29,765 bases of DNA, taken from Bacteroidota bacterium. Its GTDB lineage: Bacteria; Bacteroidota; Bacteroidia; Cytophagales; Cyclobacteriaceae. The notes below the pieces were generated by a model. It made no database searches. It was not told where the DNA came from and worked only from the letters and a program-made list of their open reading frames with translations. The translations under genes and the position numbers were made by a program. Below, in pieces: positions 1 through 8,303 of the stretch. The stretch's first letter is position 1. The number at the start of each line of letters is the position of its first letter. The stretch is taken from contig JAEYXN010000299.1 of assembly GCA_023431285.1 (NCBI GenBank), forward strand, positions 1-29,765, read 5' to 3'.

Positions 1-756
1 ATAGCCGTTCTTTTTTCACTCACTGCCTATTGTTTCCATTATTCCCTCAAACACGCACCACCCTATACCAACGGAAAGGCTATCCCACCTTCACCTTTCT
101 ACGACTATGTGGTCCTCCTGGGATGCCTGCTTTTCATCTCTGTATTGGGATACCTTCAACTCCAGTATGAGCTATTCGACAATGGAATGGGACTCACGAC
201 ACTTGTCACCGCCCTCGTTTTTTTCTTCTGTGCATACCGGTTCGATCACCTAGGAGTCCTTTCTCTTGCAATAGCCGCCCTCGCATCGTTCTGGAGCATC
301 AGCATCTCTCCTCAGAAATGGTATAGTGGCAACTTTTTCACAGATTCAGATCTCCATATCACAGCTATCATATTTGGCGCGGCAATGGCCGCAGGCGCCC
401 TGGTATTGAACCGCCGAGGAATAAAAAGCCATTTTACTTTCACCTTTCTGAATTTCGCCAGCGTTATCTTTCTCTCAGGAGCACTAACGGGTGTCTTTAT
501 AGAAGAGGGCTTCTACCTCCTTTTCCTGTTATTACTCTTTGCAGGATGCGGTATTCTCGCCTATCACGCGCATAGAACGAAGACATTTCTGTTTATCCTT
601 TACGCTGCCGTGTTCGCATATATCGGCGCCACGTATGTACTCTCCGACGTCATCAGTTATGAACCCTCGTTATGGTTCCTCTATCTTATGGCCTCTTGCG
701 GAGGGTTCGTGCTTTTAATCATTCGGTATAAATCCTTTTTTAAGCGCGCCGCATGA
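1..756 (+). CDS. DUF2157-like multispanning membrane protein, 5' end missing
   Basis: The reading frame is open from base 1, so the gene begins outside the window and only its last 251 residues are visible. A GTG at 109 is an internal codon, not a convincing start. The visible part is almost entirely hydrophobic, with about seven or eight membrane-spanning stretches separated by short loops, and ends in a basic tail (YKSFFKRAA). I see no catalytic motif. The composition and the second, similar membrane gene right behind it suggest the DUF2157 group of inner-membrane proteins, whose function is not established. Its TGA overlaps the ATG of the next gene (ATGA at 753-756), so the two are almost certainly co-translated. 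The family name is a resemblance call; the membrane topology is seen directly. Confidence 0.7.
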   Translation: MAVLFSLTAYCFHYSLKHAPPYTNGKAIPPSPFYDYVVLLGCLLFISVLGYLQLQYELFDNGMGLTTLVTALVFFFCAYRFDHLGVLSLAIAALASFWSISISPQKWYSGNFFTDSDLHITAIIFGAAMAAGALVLNRRGIKSHFTFTFLNFASVIFLSGALTGVFIEEGFYLLFLLLLFAGCGILAYHAHRTKTFLFILYAAVFAYIGATYVLSDVISYEPSLWFLYLMASCGGFVLLIIRYKSFFKRAA

Positions 757-1919
757 TAGCTTACAACAACACCTGGTTATTCAACCTCACCGTAGTGAAG
801 GAAGCCAAACGCTGGCTCGATGAAAAAATAATATCGGAGAACTCCTTTCGCGCAATAAAGGAGAATCACCCATCACAATTTTATCATCCAAATCTGTTCA
901 TCCGAATATTGCTTTTCCTGGCGACACTAGTGGCACTCGCCGGGGTAACTGGCTTTTTAGGGCTTTTATTTGCGGAAGCATTCAGTAGCGCGATTGAAGT
1001 TCTATGCATCCTCTACGGTATTGGATCATGGATCTTCCTCGAAAAGTTCTTCATTGGAAATGGGAAGCATTATAAGTCCGGCGTTAACGAAGCGATGCTC
1101 TATCATTCTCTGGGCTGGACAATCGGGGGCATTTCCGCACTCGCCGAATTTGATGAAACGTTCTTCCTTGTTGTATCTCTCATTCTTTTAACATTCGCCG
1201 CTATCCGGTATGCTGATCTTGTATGCACGGCGCTGGCGTTTGGATTTTTAGGCTATATAATATTCGATGGATTTTATTCGATGGGTGGAATCTTTACTCA
1301 AATCATTCCGATTGTATTTCTAGTCATTTTTACGCCAGCATACTTTCTGGTAAGTCGTGTACGCCGGAAACCAACGTCAGAACTATGGGACGATTGCCTT
1401 ATCGTGCTTGAATCGCTAACACTGATCACCATCTACGCTGCAGGAAACTATTTTGTTGTTCGTGAATTAAGCGAAAGCCTCTTAAGCATCTACCTTGAGC
1501 CAGGACAGGATATCCCATTTGCATGGATTTTCTACATTCTGACGATTACCATTCCAGTTATCTATCTATACTTCGGAATAACCCGAAAAGACATGCTTAT
1601 GCTTCGTGTAAGCCTGATAGCTATTGGATTCTCCGCGTTCACTTTTAAATACTACTTCAGTTTCGGGCATCCGGAGGTAACGCTTACCCTGGGCGGCGCG
1701 ATCCTTCTAACCGTATCGTTTGCGCTGTTTCGATACCTGCGTGTTTCCAGGAATGGATTCATCAGAGAACAACTCCTCAAAGAAAAGTGGGCGGGCGCAA
1801 ACCCTGAAGCATTTATCATTTCACAAACGCTGGGAGGAAACAAGATTGGAGGAGACACATCGCCGGAAATGGGTGGTGGAGGAGAATTCGGAGGCGGCGG
1901 TTCATCCGACTCTTTTTGA
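753..1919 (+). CDS. Polytopic membrane protein, DUF2157-like, with Gly-rich C-terminal tail
   Basis: This is a 388-residue protein with a soluble N-terminal segment of about 45 residues, followed by roughly ten hydrophobic segments between residues 48 and 330. The N-terminal part (LTVVKEAKRWLDEKIISENS) resembles the short cytosolic region that starts DUF2157-type proteins. After the last membrane segment comes a cytosolic or periplasmic stretch, then a low-complexity tail rich in Gly and Ser (GGGGEFGGGGSSDSF). That tail resembles the end of YgcG/TPM-domain proteins, although no TPM domain is present. The start is the ATG inside the ATGA overlap with the upstream membrane gene, which implies translational coupling and perhaps a heteromeric membrane complex. 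The gene ends 6 bp from the convergent LytTR regulator. Function is unknown. Confidence 0.75.
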   Translation: MIAYNNTWLFNLTVVKEAKRWLDEKIISENSFRAIKENHPSQFYHPNLFIRILLFLATLVALAGVTGFLGLLFAEAFSSAIEVLCILYGIGSWIFLEKFFIGNGKHYKSGVNEAMLYHSLGWTIGGISALAEFDETFFLVVSLILLTFAAIRYADLVCTALAFGFLGYIIFDGFYSMGGIFTQIIPIVFLVIFTPAYFLVSRVRRKPTSELWDDCLIVLESLTLITIYAAGNYFVVRELSESLLSIYLEPGQDIPFAWIFYILTITIPVIYLYFGITRKDMLMLRVSLIAIGFSAFTFKYYFSFGHPEVTLTLGGAILLTVSFALFRYLRVSRNGFIREQLLKEKWAGANPEAFIISQTLGGNKIGGDTSPEMGGGGEFGGGGSSDSF

Positions 1920-1925
1920 AAAAAA

Positions 1926-2678
1926 TCATAGCTTAGAAAAGAAGTCCATTACCTCAGCTTTCTTCGCTGGCGAAACCTCCAGCTCTTTGTTGTTTTTCAT
2001 CGTCACATATCCGCCCTTCCCTTTGGAATATCGAATAACATAGTCGGGATTGATAAGATAAGAACGGTGTATCCGCAGAAATTGGTGATCGCGCAGTACA
2101 TCCTCATAGTACTTTAATGTTCGACAGATCAAAAGATCCTTCCCATTTCCGAAATAGAAACGTGTGAAATTATCAACCGCCTCACAATAAAGGATAGAAG
2201 TCACATCAACCACTTCAAACCCTTCAAGAGTGGGAAGCATGACTTTCTGATGCTTCGGTGAGGAAGCATTCTTCAGATTTTCTATGAGCACGCGGGCATG
2301 TTCGACATATCCATCCTGCGAACGTTCCTGCGTAATCTTTTCAACAGCTTTTACAAGTTCGTCGATATCGATAGGCTTGAGCAGGTAGTAAGCTGCACTC
2401 TGATTCAACGCCTGGATTGCATAGTTGTCAAATGCGGTCACAAAGACAGTCTCGAAGTCAACTGGCTGGGCCTTTTCAAGAAGATCAAACCCGTTTCCGT
2501 AAGGCATTTCAATATCGAGGAATACAACATCCGGCTTATGCGCACGGATGATTTCCAACCCACTCGAAACAGAATGACCCAATCCAACAATGGACACGGC
2601 GGGACAATACTTCGAAAGATAGCCAGACAGAATCTCGCGGCTATCCTTTTCGTCATCGACAATTACAGCTTTAAGCAT
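1926..2678 (-). CDS. LytTR-family response regulator
   Basis: This 250-residue protein has a CheY-like receiver (residues about 1-125) and a LytTR DNA-binding domain (about 150-248). The receiver shows the acidic pair D8-D9, the phosphoacceptor D55 in VVFLDIEMP, the switch Thr in FVTAFD and the conserved Lys in YYLLKPID. The LytTR part carries the usual run from ILYCEAVDNFTRFYF to LRIHRSYLINPDYV. Proteins of this type dimerise on phosphorylation and bind direct-repeat promoters. I chose the ATG at 2676-2678 because it gives the canonical MLKAVIVDDE start; a further in-frame start 30 bases upstream would add a non-conserved MFLSGKTIIR leader. The start overlaps the 3' end of the kinase gene by 8 bp, so kinase and regulator are coupled. 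Its target genes cannot be read from the window. Confidence 0.93.
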   Translation of the reverse strand: MLKAVIVDDEKDSREILSGYLSKYCPAVSIVGLGHSVSSGLEIIRAHKPDVVFLDIEMPYGNGFDLLEKAQPVDFETVFVTAFDNYAIQALNQSAAYYLLKPIDIDELVKAVEKITQERSQDGYVEHARVLIENLKNASSPKHQKVMLPTLEGFEVVDVTSILYCEAVDNFTRFYFGNGKDLLICRTLKYYEDVLRDHQFLRIHRSYLINPDYVIRYSKGKGGYVTMKNNKELEVSPAKKAEVMDFFSKL

Positions 2679-4632
2679 CCTTATTATGGTTTTCCCGGAG
2701 AGGAACAAATACTTCTACCCTCGTGCCGCCGTCGTTATCCATGTCGGTAATGTCAACGCGATAGGTGGTCTTATAAACACGATTGATGATCCCCATCCTT
2801 TCACGAATATTCTTCAGGCCAGTTGACTCATGCTTCTTCTGATTGGCAGTCTTCAACTCCGCGGACCGTTTCCGTCCAATTCCATTATCCACCACCGAAA
2901 CGACAAGGTTCATTTCCCTGACACGAAAATCAACAGAGAGAAATCCCTTCTCATCTTTGTAACGCAATCCATGCCATATGGCATTCTCGATATACGGCTG
3001 AATTAGCATCGGTGGAATTTCAACTGCTTCTTTATTGACCATCGGATCCATATTGATCGTATAATCAAACTTATCCCCGAATCGATAATGCTCCAGTTTC
3101 AGGTACAGCGAAATAATTTCTTCTTCTTTAAACAGAGGAATAAAATCCTCCTGAGAGTTCTCTAGCACCAGCCGCATCAACCGGGAGAATTCGGAAAGAA
3201 ACTTATTCGTTGATAGCTCATCATTCCTTGCGACAAAATGGTTAACAGAATTCAATGCGTTAAATATAAAATGCGGATTCATCTGACTACGTAACGACTT
3301 CAGCGCCAGCAACTGGTTCGCCGTTCTGCTGGCGACGGCGTTCTTATGGATAAAGTACGACGTCACACCGATGATCAGAATGATCAGAAGCAGTCCGTAA
3401 ATAATAAGCCGTTGACGGAAGACCATCGCCATAGCAAGATTTTCCTGCTCCTTCTGCACAGCAACATATCCTGATAGTTCCTGAATATCGCGTTGAGTTC
3501 TGATCAACTCCGAACGTTGCGACAGGTCTTCCTTCATCTTTTCTTCGTTGCGCGCAACGGAATGGCTGTACTTCCGGTAGGTCTCGATGGCTGCGTCGGT
3601 TCTCCCGAAGTTATCATAGAGGTTCGCAAGGCTTAGATATGCCTCCGACTGCTTCTTCGGATCTCCGATTGTGTCAGCTATGAAAGCTGCCTCCTGCAAC
3701 TCCCGGATAGCCTCACCGGTTTCTCCTTTTGCCACCAGCGCTTTACTCAATTCGACCTTATCCCTGGAAACTTCCGCGAGATTCTTCCTTTCAAGGTTAT
3801 AATCGATGGAGTTCTCCCGTAGTGTAATCTGATCATCATAACGGCCCTGCTCTGCGAGAACATCTGACAGTTCCTCCTTCGCAACCTGCATAGCCTCGTC
3901 CTCAGCAGCAGCTTTCGCGCTGGGACCACTTGCGCGCGATCGTGACTGGTTGGAATACAGTAACGACGACGCGCGTTCCAATTGATTCATCCTCGCATAT
4001 ATCTTGACCTTCTGATTTTCTATTTTCAAAGCCGACGCTTCTCCCAAACCTTTCGGGCCGTCAATATCAAGCGCTTTCAACGCCTCTTCATACTGCGTCA
4101 TCTGGTAGAACACTTCCGATATATTTACGGCGTTCGTAACCCTTTCCGTTGATGTGAGTCGCATTCCCTTAACTCGCTGAAAAGCATCTAAAGCCTCTCT
4201 AAGATTTCCGAGACGAAGATGCGCGACCCCCATCCCTTTCGTTGATCGAAGGATCAAGTCGGAATCCGCACGCCTTACCTGATCCAGTCTTTCTTTTGCA
4301 GCGTTAAAATTCTCCAAGGCGAGACGGTTCTCAGATATATCGAGATTAATTTCAGCTAGTAAGAGGTAACACTTGCTTTCCGATTCAAGATCCTGCGTGG
4401 CGATGCTCATTGCCAAAGCTTCTTTGACAAGTTCGAGTGCCTGCCTGGGTGACCTGGACTTCAAGGATTCCGCTTCCGCCAATAGCCCGGACGTTCCTTC
4501 CTTCGAAGATTTTATCTTAAGGTCTTTATATACCCTGGACTTTTCTGACTCAGCTTTCTTCTGTGCCAATGCAGGCATCGTCACGACGGAAAGAGTCAAC
4601 GTCAGCAGGATATAAAACCTTCTAATTATCAT
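2671..4632 (-). CDS. TPR-containing LytS-type sensor histidine kinase
   Basis: The protein is 653 residues. It begins with a signal peptide (residues 1-23, ending PALA). A periplasmic region of about 380 residues follows, built of helical TPR-like repeats (for example LALENFNAAKERL and EALDAFQRVKGM). After it come a coiled coil, one membrane span at about 410-428, and a His_kinase/HATPase module. The phosphoacceptor is H454 in QMNPHFIFNALN. The ATP site shows the N box ENAIWHGL (E549-N550) and the G1 box DNGIG (D582), then STGLKNIRERMG. This is the YehU/LytS-like kinase class that pairs with LytTR regulators, and its partner overlaps its stop codon. The periplasmic TPR region probably senses a protein or an envelope state; the ligand is unknown. 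The kinase is divergent from the vWA gene at 4801. Confidence 0.93.
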   Translation of the reverse strand: MIIRRFYILLTLTLSVVTMPALAQKKAESEKSRVYKDLKIKSSKEGTSGLLAEAESLKSRSPRQALELVKEALAMSIATQDLESESKCYLLLAEINLDISENRLALENFNAAKERLDQVRRADSDLILRSTKGMGVAHLRLGNLREALDAFQRVKGMRLTSTERVTNAVNISEVFYQMTQYEEALKALDIDGPKGLGEASALKIENQKVKIYARMNQLERASSLLYSNQSRSRASGPSAKAAAEDEAMQVAKEELSDVLAEQGRYDDQITLRENSIDYNLERKNLAEVSRDKVELSKALVAKGETGEAIRELQEAAFIADTIGDPKKQSEAYLSLANLYDNFGRTDAAIETYRKYSHSVARNEEKMKEDLSQRSELIRTQRDIQELSGYVAVQKEQENLAMAMVFRQRLIIYGLLLIILIIGVTSYFIHKNAVASRTANQLLALKSLRSQMNPHFIFNALNSVNHFVARNDELSTNKFLSEFSRLMRLVLENSQEDFIPLFKEEEIISLYLKLEHYRFGDKFDYTINMDPMVNKEAVEIPPMLIQPYIENAIWHGLRYKDEKGFLSVDFRVREMNLVVSVVDNGIGRKRSAELKTANQKKHESTGLKNIRERMGIINRVYKTTYRVDITDMDNDGGTRVEVFVPLRENHNKDA

Positions 4633-4800
4633 TTGAAAAGCAAGATAATCATTTATTTCCGGCGGTTTTTCGCATGCATTCGCTGGAAATGACCCTTCCC
4701 TTTCCCTCGGGTCAGGTTCACTAAGTCGGAACCCCTGCTCACGAAGTCAGCATATTTTCTTCATTTTTTTCCATGAAAGTTTACCTCAAAGAAACACGTC

Positions 4801-5961
4801 ATGAAAACTATCAGTCAAAACAAGATCTGGAAAACGGTTGGAGCATTGCTCATCATCTTTTCCATGTTCAGCTTTCATCCCGTAAATGAGAATGAAACTC
4901 GTCCCCAGGACGACGCGGTTGGATCACAAAACATCATGCTTGCACTCTTGCTTGATACCAGCAACAGCATGGATGGTCTGATCGACCAGGCAAAATCACA
5001 GCTTTGGAAAATTGTAAATGAGCTTGCATCCGCGAGATGTGCTGACGGCAAGAAACCACAGATCAAGATTGCTTTATATGAATATGGAAATGACCGCCTT
5101 CCAATGCGGGAAGGATATATACGAATGGTAAGTCCGCTAACGGATGACCTGGACGCCATCTCCGAGAAACTCTTTGGACTTACCACCAATGGTGGAAGTG
5201 AGTTTTGCGGCCAGGTTATACGAACTTCATTGCGCCAGCTGGACTGGTCCGAAAGCAAAGCTGATCTTAAGATGATCTTCATTGCGGGCAATGAGCCATT
5301 CAATCAGGGAGAAGTTCCATACGCTGCGGCTTGCGCGATGGCAAAGGAAAAAAATGTGGTTGTGAATACAATCTTCTGCGGGTCTTATCAAGAGGGTGTG
5401 AATACGGAATGGAAAAACGGGGCGCAGTTTACAGGGGGAAGTTATATGAGCATCGAGCAGGATAAGAAAACAGTATTCATTCCTTCACCATACGATGACC
5501 GCATAGATGCACTGAATGCACGCCTGAACAATACTTACATATATTTTGGATCCCACGGCGAAAGAAAGAAGATGCTGCAGGAAGAACAGGATACAAAGGC
5601 AGAAGCGTATGGACAATCCAACAAAGTGGAAAGAGCTATTTCAAAGAGCTCACATGCATATAAGAATTCTTCGTGGGACTTAGTAGACGCTGCCAAGGAT
5701 GATGAAAAGGTCATCACCAACGCTAAGGAAGAAGAGCTTCCAAAAGAGATGAGAGGATTGTCCGTCGAACAACGGAAGGCCTACGTTGCAAGGAAGGCTA
5801 ATGAAAGAGTGGCAATCCAGAAGGAGATACAGGAGCTAAGCCGGAAGCGACAGGAATATATTGTGTCGCAGACACCAAAGAATGACAAAAGCTCTATGCT
5901 TGACGCTGCAATGATTAAAGCAGTTAAAGAACAGGCACGCGAAAAAAAACTTGAATTTTAA
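4801..5961 (+). CDS. Exported vWA-domain protein with C-terminal coiled coil
   Basis: This 386-residue protein has an N-terminal hydrophobic segment (about 13-25), probably an uncleaved anchor or signal peptide, then a von Willebrand factor A domain (about 45-235). The metal-ion-dependent adhesion site DTSNSM is visible at D52-S54-S56, and a TNGGSEFCG loop supplies the usual Thr/Gly element. The later acidic site reads FIAGNEPF, with Asn where many vWA domains have Asp; I recall AGNEPF as common in this subfamily. Residues about 270-386 are highly charged and helical, ending in a Lys/Glu-rich coiled coil. vWA proteins bind protein ligands through a divalent metal; the partner here is unknown. 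The gene stands alone, divergent from the kinase by 168 bp in which I see no clear promoter, and is followed by a strong terminator. Confidence 0.85.
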   Translation: MKTISQNKIWKTVGALLIIFSMFSFHPVNENETRPQDDAVGSQNIMLALLLDTSNSMDGLIDQAKSQLWKIVNELASARCADGKKPQIKIALYEYGNDRLPMREGYIRMVSPLTDDLDAISEKLFGLTTNGGSEFCGQVIRTSLRQLDWSESKADLKMIFIAGNEPFNQGEVPYAAACAMAKEKNVVVNTIFCGSYQEGVNTEWKNGAQFTGGSYMSIEQDKKTVFIPSPYDDRIDALNARLNNTYIYFGSHGERKKMLQEEQDTKAEAYGQSNKVERAISKSSHAYKNSSWDLVDAAKDDEKVITNAKEEELPKEMRGLSVEQRKAYVARKANERVAIQKEIQELSRKRQEYIVSQTPKNDKSSMLDAAMIKAVKEQAREKKLEF

Positions 5962-5983
5962 TTGATAGGTGGCTGTTCTTCGA

Positions 5984-6023
5984 CGGAGTGCTTAGCATCT
6001 GCTCATGCACTCCGTTTTTTTTT
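5984..6023 (+). terminator. Intrinsic terminator of the vWA gene
   Basis: Perfect 8-bp stem CGGAGTGC (5984-5991) and GCACTCCG (6007-6014) with a 15-nt loop, followed directly by nine T residues (6015-6023). It lies 23 bp after the vWA stop codon and just before the convergent stop of the SDR gene. There is no matching T tract for the minus strand. Confidence 0.9.
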
Positions 6024-6024
6024 A

Positions 6025-6714
6025 TTATGAATCGCCATAAAGTTTCAAGACAGGCTCACGAACGGATGAAGCTTCAGCAGAGCAAAGAAACGCCGCCGCT
6101 GCTGCAATCGACGCAGGGCTCACCCATTTACTGAAATCCTGTCCAGGCATGGCGGCGCGATTGGCAGCAGTATCAATGGTTGACGGTACAATTACCGAGG
6201 TGATGACATTCGATGCGGATCCCTCTGCATTCATGATGTCAGCGAGTTTAAACAGCAACGACTTCGACAAAGTATAGCCCATCATATTCTTCCCCAACTC
6301 AGCCCGCAGCGCAGGACGTGCTCCAACAAATACGATGCGTCCACTCTTTCGCTCCACCATATGATTGAACAACGGACGCGCCACTGTGTACGCCGTATCA
6401 AAATTTACAGACACCATATGCCGAATAGCATCGATATTGCTATCCTTGATATTCCCCATTGCAAATCCTCCCGCTAGCAAAAGAGCTGCATCAATGGATT
6501 CAAATTCAGAAATCGCACGTTCCACGACATCATTGCCTTCTTTTTCACTACTGAGGTCCGCTTCAAACTCAACTACCGATGAACCAAGTCCCGACGGCAT
6601 CTTTTGCCCCCTGGCCATAACAGCAGCCACACGATAGCCATCGCTGGCAAATTTTCTTACAACCTCAATTCCAAGGTTTCCTGACGCCCCGGTGATTAGA
6701 ACGGTTTTATTCAT
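6025..6714 (-). CDS. Short-chain dehydrogenase/reductase resembling dihydropteridine reductase
   Basis: This 229-residue Rossmann-fold oxidoreductase has the NAD(P) glycine motif TGASGNLG (G9 to G15) and the catalytic pair Y147 and K151 in YTLSK. The Ser that normally precedes the Tyr is absent: the strand reads RIVFVGARPAL where most SDRs have a Ser pair. Lack of that Ser, together with VGARPAL, GYTLSK and a C-terminal stretch TIDTAANRAAMPGQDFSKW, closely recalls quinonoid dihydropteridine reductase as I remember it. The substrate may therefore be a pterin or another quinonoid compound, which is inference. No pterin-dependent hydroxylase gene lies nearby. The start ATG gives the canonical MNKTVLITGASG. 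The gene is convergent with the vWA gene and divergent from the DUF1801 gene. Confidence 0.85.
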   Translation of the reverse strand: MNKTVLITGASGNLGIEVVRKFASDGYRVAAVMARGQKMPSGLGSSVVEFEADLSSEKEGNDVVERAISEFESIDAALLLAGGFAMGNIKDSNIDAIRHMVSVNFDTAYTVARPLFNHMVERKSGRIVFVGARPALRAELGKNMMGYTLSKSLLFKLADIMNAEGSASNVITSVIVPSTIDTAANRAAMPGQDFSKWVSPASIAAAAAFLCSAEASSVREPVLKLYGDS

Positions 6715-6808
6715 AATTCAGAGTTTCTTCGAAGATACGGAAACTCTCTGATGGAAGATGGTTCTTCAATCTCAGTCCTGACTTTTTCATGCCTCCACCT
6801 AATGGCTC

Positions 6809-6826
6809 CCGATGAATTTTCATCGG
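6809..6826. repeat. Short inverted repeat in divergent intergenic region
   Basis: Seven-base arms CCGATGA (6809-6815) and TCATCGG (6820-6826) with a 4-nt loop lie between the divergent SDR and DUF1801 genes, about 50 bp upstream of the DUF1801 start. There is no T tract, so it is not a terminator. It could be an operator or simply chance; I cannot tell. Confidence 0.35.
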
Positions 6827-6875
6827 TCTCATCAGAATATGCAGGCATGGGCTATCTTAGGACACAATTTCCAAA

Positions 6876-7304
6876 ATGGCTGAACAAAAAACTAAACCGA
6901 CACTCCAACCGGTCGATGAATTTCTTAATACCATTGAACCGGACTCAGTGCGCAATGACTGTCACACTTTGATTGCGCTGATGAAAAAGATCACGAAGGA
7001 GGAACCAAAGATGTGGGGAAACATCGTTGGATTCGGGGAGTATCATTATCGTTATGAAAGCGGGCATGAAGGGTATTCCTGCCTCACGGGCTTTTCTCCC
7101 AGAAAGCAGAACCTTTCTCTTTATGTATTGTTAAATTCAGAAAGGCAGGAGCAGCTTCTTAAAAAGCTTGGGGAGCATAAGGCTGGAAAGGGTTGCCTGT
7201 ATATCAAGCAACTTAAAAACATTGACGTCAAAATACTGGAAGAACTGATTAAAGACTCGACTTCCATTCTAATAAAAAAATACGGAACCGGTAAATCCAA
7301 TTAA
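6876..7304 (+). CDS. DUF1801 (YdhG-like) domain protein
   Basis: This small cytosolic protein of 142 residues has the DUF1801 pattern: an N-terminal helix VDEFLNTIEPDSVRNDCHTL, then a central strand region PKMWGNIVGFGEYHYRY and a C-terminal Lys-rich segment GCLYIKQLKNIDVKILEEL. Members of this iron-chaperone-like (frataxin-like) fold are common single-domain proteins of uncertain role. No signal peptide or membrane segment is present. The ATG is the first start that keeps the conserved N-terminal helix. Its stop lies 2 bp before the next ATG, so it is likely co-transcribed with the exported hydrolase, although the two do not share an obvious pathway. Confidence 0.85.
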   Translation: MAEQKTKPTLQPVDEFLNTIEPDSVRNDCHTLIALMKKITKEEPKMWGNIVGFGEYHYRYESGHEGYSCLTGFSPRKQNLSLYVLLNSERQEQLLKKLGEHKAGKGCLYIKQLKNIDVKILEELIKDSTSILIKKYGTGKSN

Positions 7305-7306
7305 TC

Positions 7307-8200
7307 ATGAGACAACTGATCTTTGTCTTTTTATTCGCTGGGATTTGTATCAATTCGACTGGGCAAACTCTTTTTATAAAATCAATTTTCCCTTCGGAGA
7401 CGATCTTCCACCAGAACATTCCTTATGCAAAGGATACACTGAAAAAACATTTACTCGACATCTATCTGCCCGCACAATCAAACAAGAAACTTCCTTTGGT
7501 GATATGGATCCACGGTGGAGGGTGGCAAGTCAATGACAAGTATGCCGATATGAGCTACATGCAAAAGACAATCCGGCGCATCTGTGAAAGTGGGTTCGCG
7601 TTTGCCTCCATCGATTATCGTCAAAGCACAACAGCTCCCTTTCCCGCGCAGATAAAAGACTGTTCACAGGCGGTCCAGTTTCTTCACGACAATGCAGCAA
7701 AATATGATCTCGATCCGAATCGGTTTATCCTGATGGGGTTTTCCGCCGGAGGACATCTCGCGTCATTGCTTGCCCTTTCTCTTAATGATCACGTCCAAGA
7801 ATTCTACCCGGCAACAGGGAAGCCCGCTTACAAAATCCGCGGCGTACTCGACTTCTACGGTCCTAGTGATTTGATGCTCTTCTACGCAAATGCAACCCCC
7901 CGTCCGGACACATCGCCAATTGGAATCCTTCTTGGAGAGTCCCCACTGATCAGACCCGACCTATGTCGCAGAGCAAGCCCTGTCCATTATGTCGACAAAA
8001 ATGATCCGCCTTTCCAGATCATTCATGGTGAGCTCGACCAGGCTGTGCCTCCGACCCAGTCATATCTTCTGAACGCGTGGCTCAAGGTGACCGGAGTACC
8101 CACAGATCTCCTGATCGTTAAAGGCGCACCACACTTCGGAGAAATGTTCGACACTGAAGAAGTGCAGCAAAAAGTATTTGCATTCCTGGAGAAATTATAG
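7307..8200 (+). CDS. Exported alpha/beta-hydrolase, BD-FAE/esterase type
   Basis: This 297-residue protein begins with a signal peptide (MRQLIFVFLFAGICINSTGQ). The fold is the alpha/beta hydrolase of the acetyl-esterase/feruloyl-esterase-like group. It shows the oxyanion-hole motif HGGGW (69-73), the nucleophile elbow GFSAGG with S146, the acid D244 in HGELDQAVP and H276 in KGAPHFGEM, so the full Ser-Asp-His triad is present. Expected chemistry is hydrolysis of carboxylic esters, possibly acetyl or feruloyl groups on polysaccharides, in the periplasm. The substrate is not readable. The start is 2 bp after the DUF1801 stop. Carbohydrate-related genes follow downstream (8304 onward), which fits a glycan-ester role but does not prove it. 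Confidence 0.88.
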   Translation: MRQLIFVFLFAGICINSTGQTLFIKSIFPSETIFHQNIPYAKDTLKKHLLDIYLPAQSNKKLPLVIWIHGGGWQVNDKYADMSYMQKTIRRICESGFAFASIDYRQSTTAPFPAQIKDCSQAVQFLHDNAAKYDLDPNRFILMGFSAGGHLASLLALSLNDHVQEFYPATGKPAYKIRGVLDFYGPSDLMLFYANATPRPDTSPIGILLGESPLIRPDLCRRASPVHYVDKNDPPFQIIHGELDQAVPPTQSYLLNAWLKVTGVPTDLLIVKGAPHFGEMFDTEEVQQKVFAFLEKL

Positions 8201-8303
8201 CCGTGTGCGATGTGCTCCGCCATCTGTATTATGTGCACCGATTTTTAATCAGATTTTATTGAAGACCTCGGATTCTTGAGTTTATATTCGGCAGACTAAA
8301 CTT

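Noticed and set aside
8201..8303. A terminator or promoter between the hydrolase and the acyltransferase
   Set aside because: TATATTCG at 8283-8290 loosely fits a -7 element but has no TTTG at the right spacing, and the GTGC-containing stretch near 8204-8238 does not form a solid stem.
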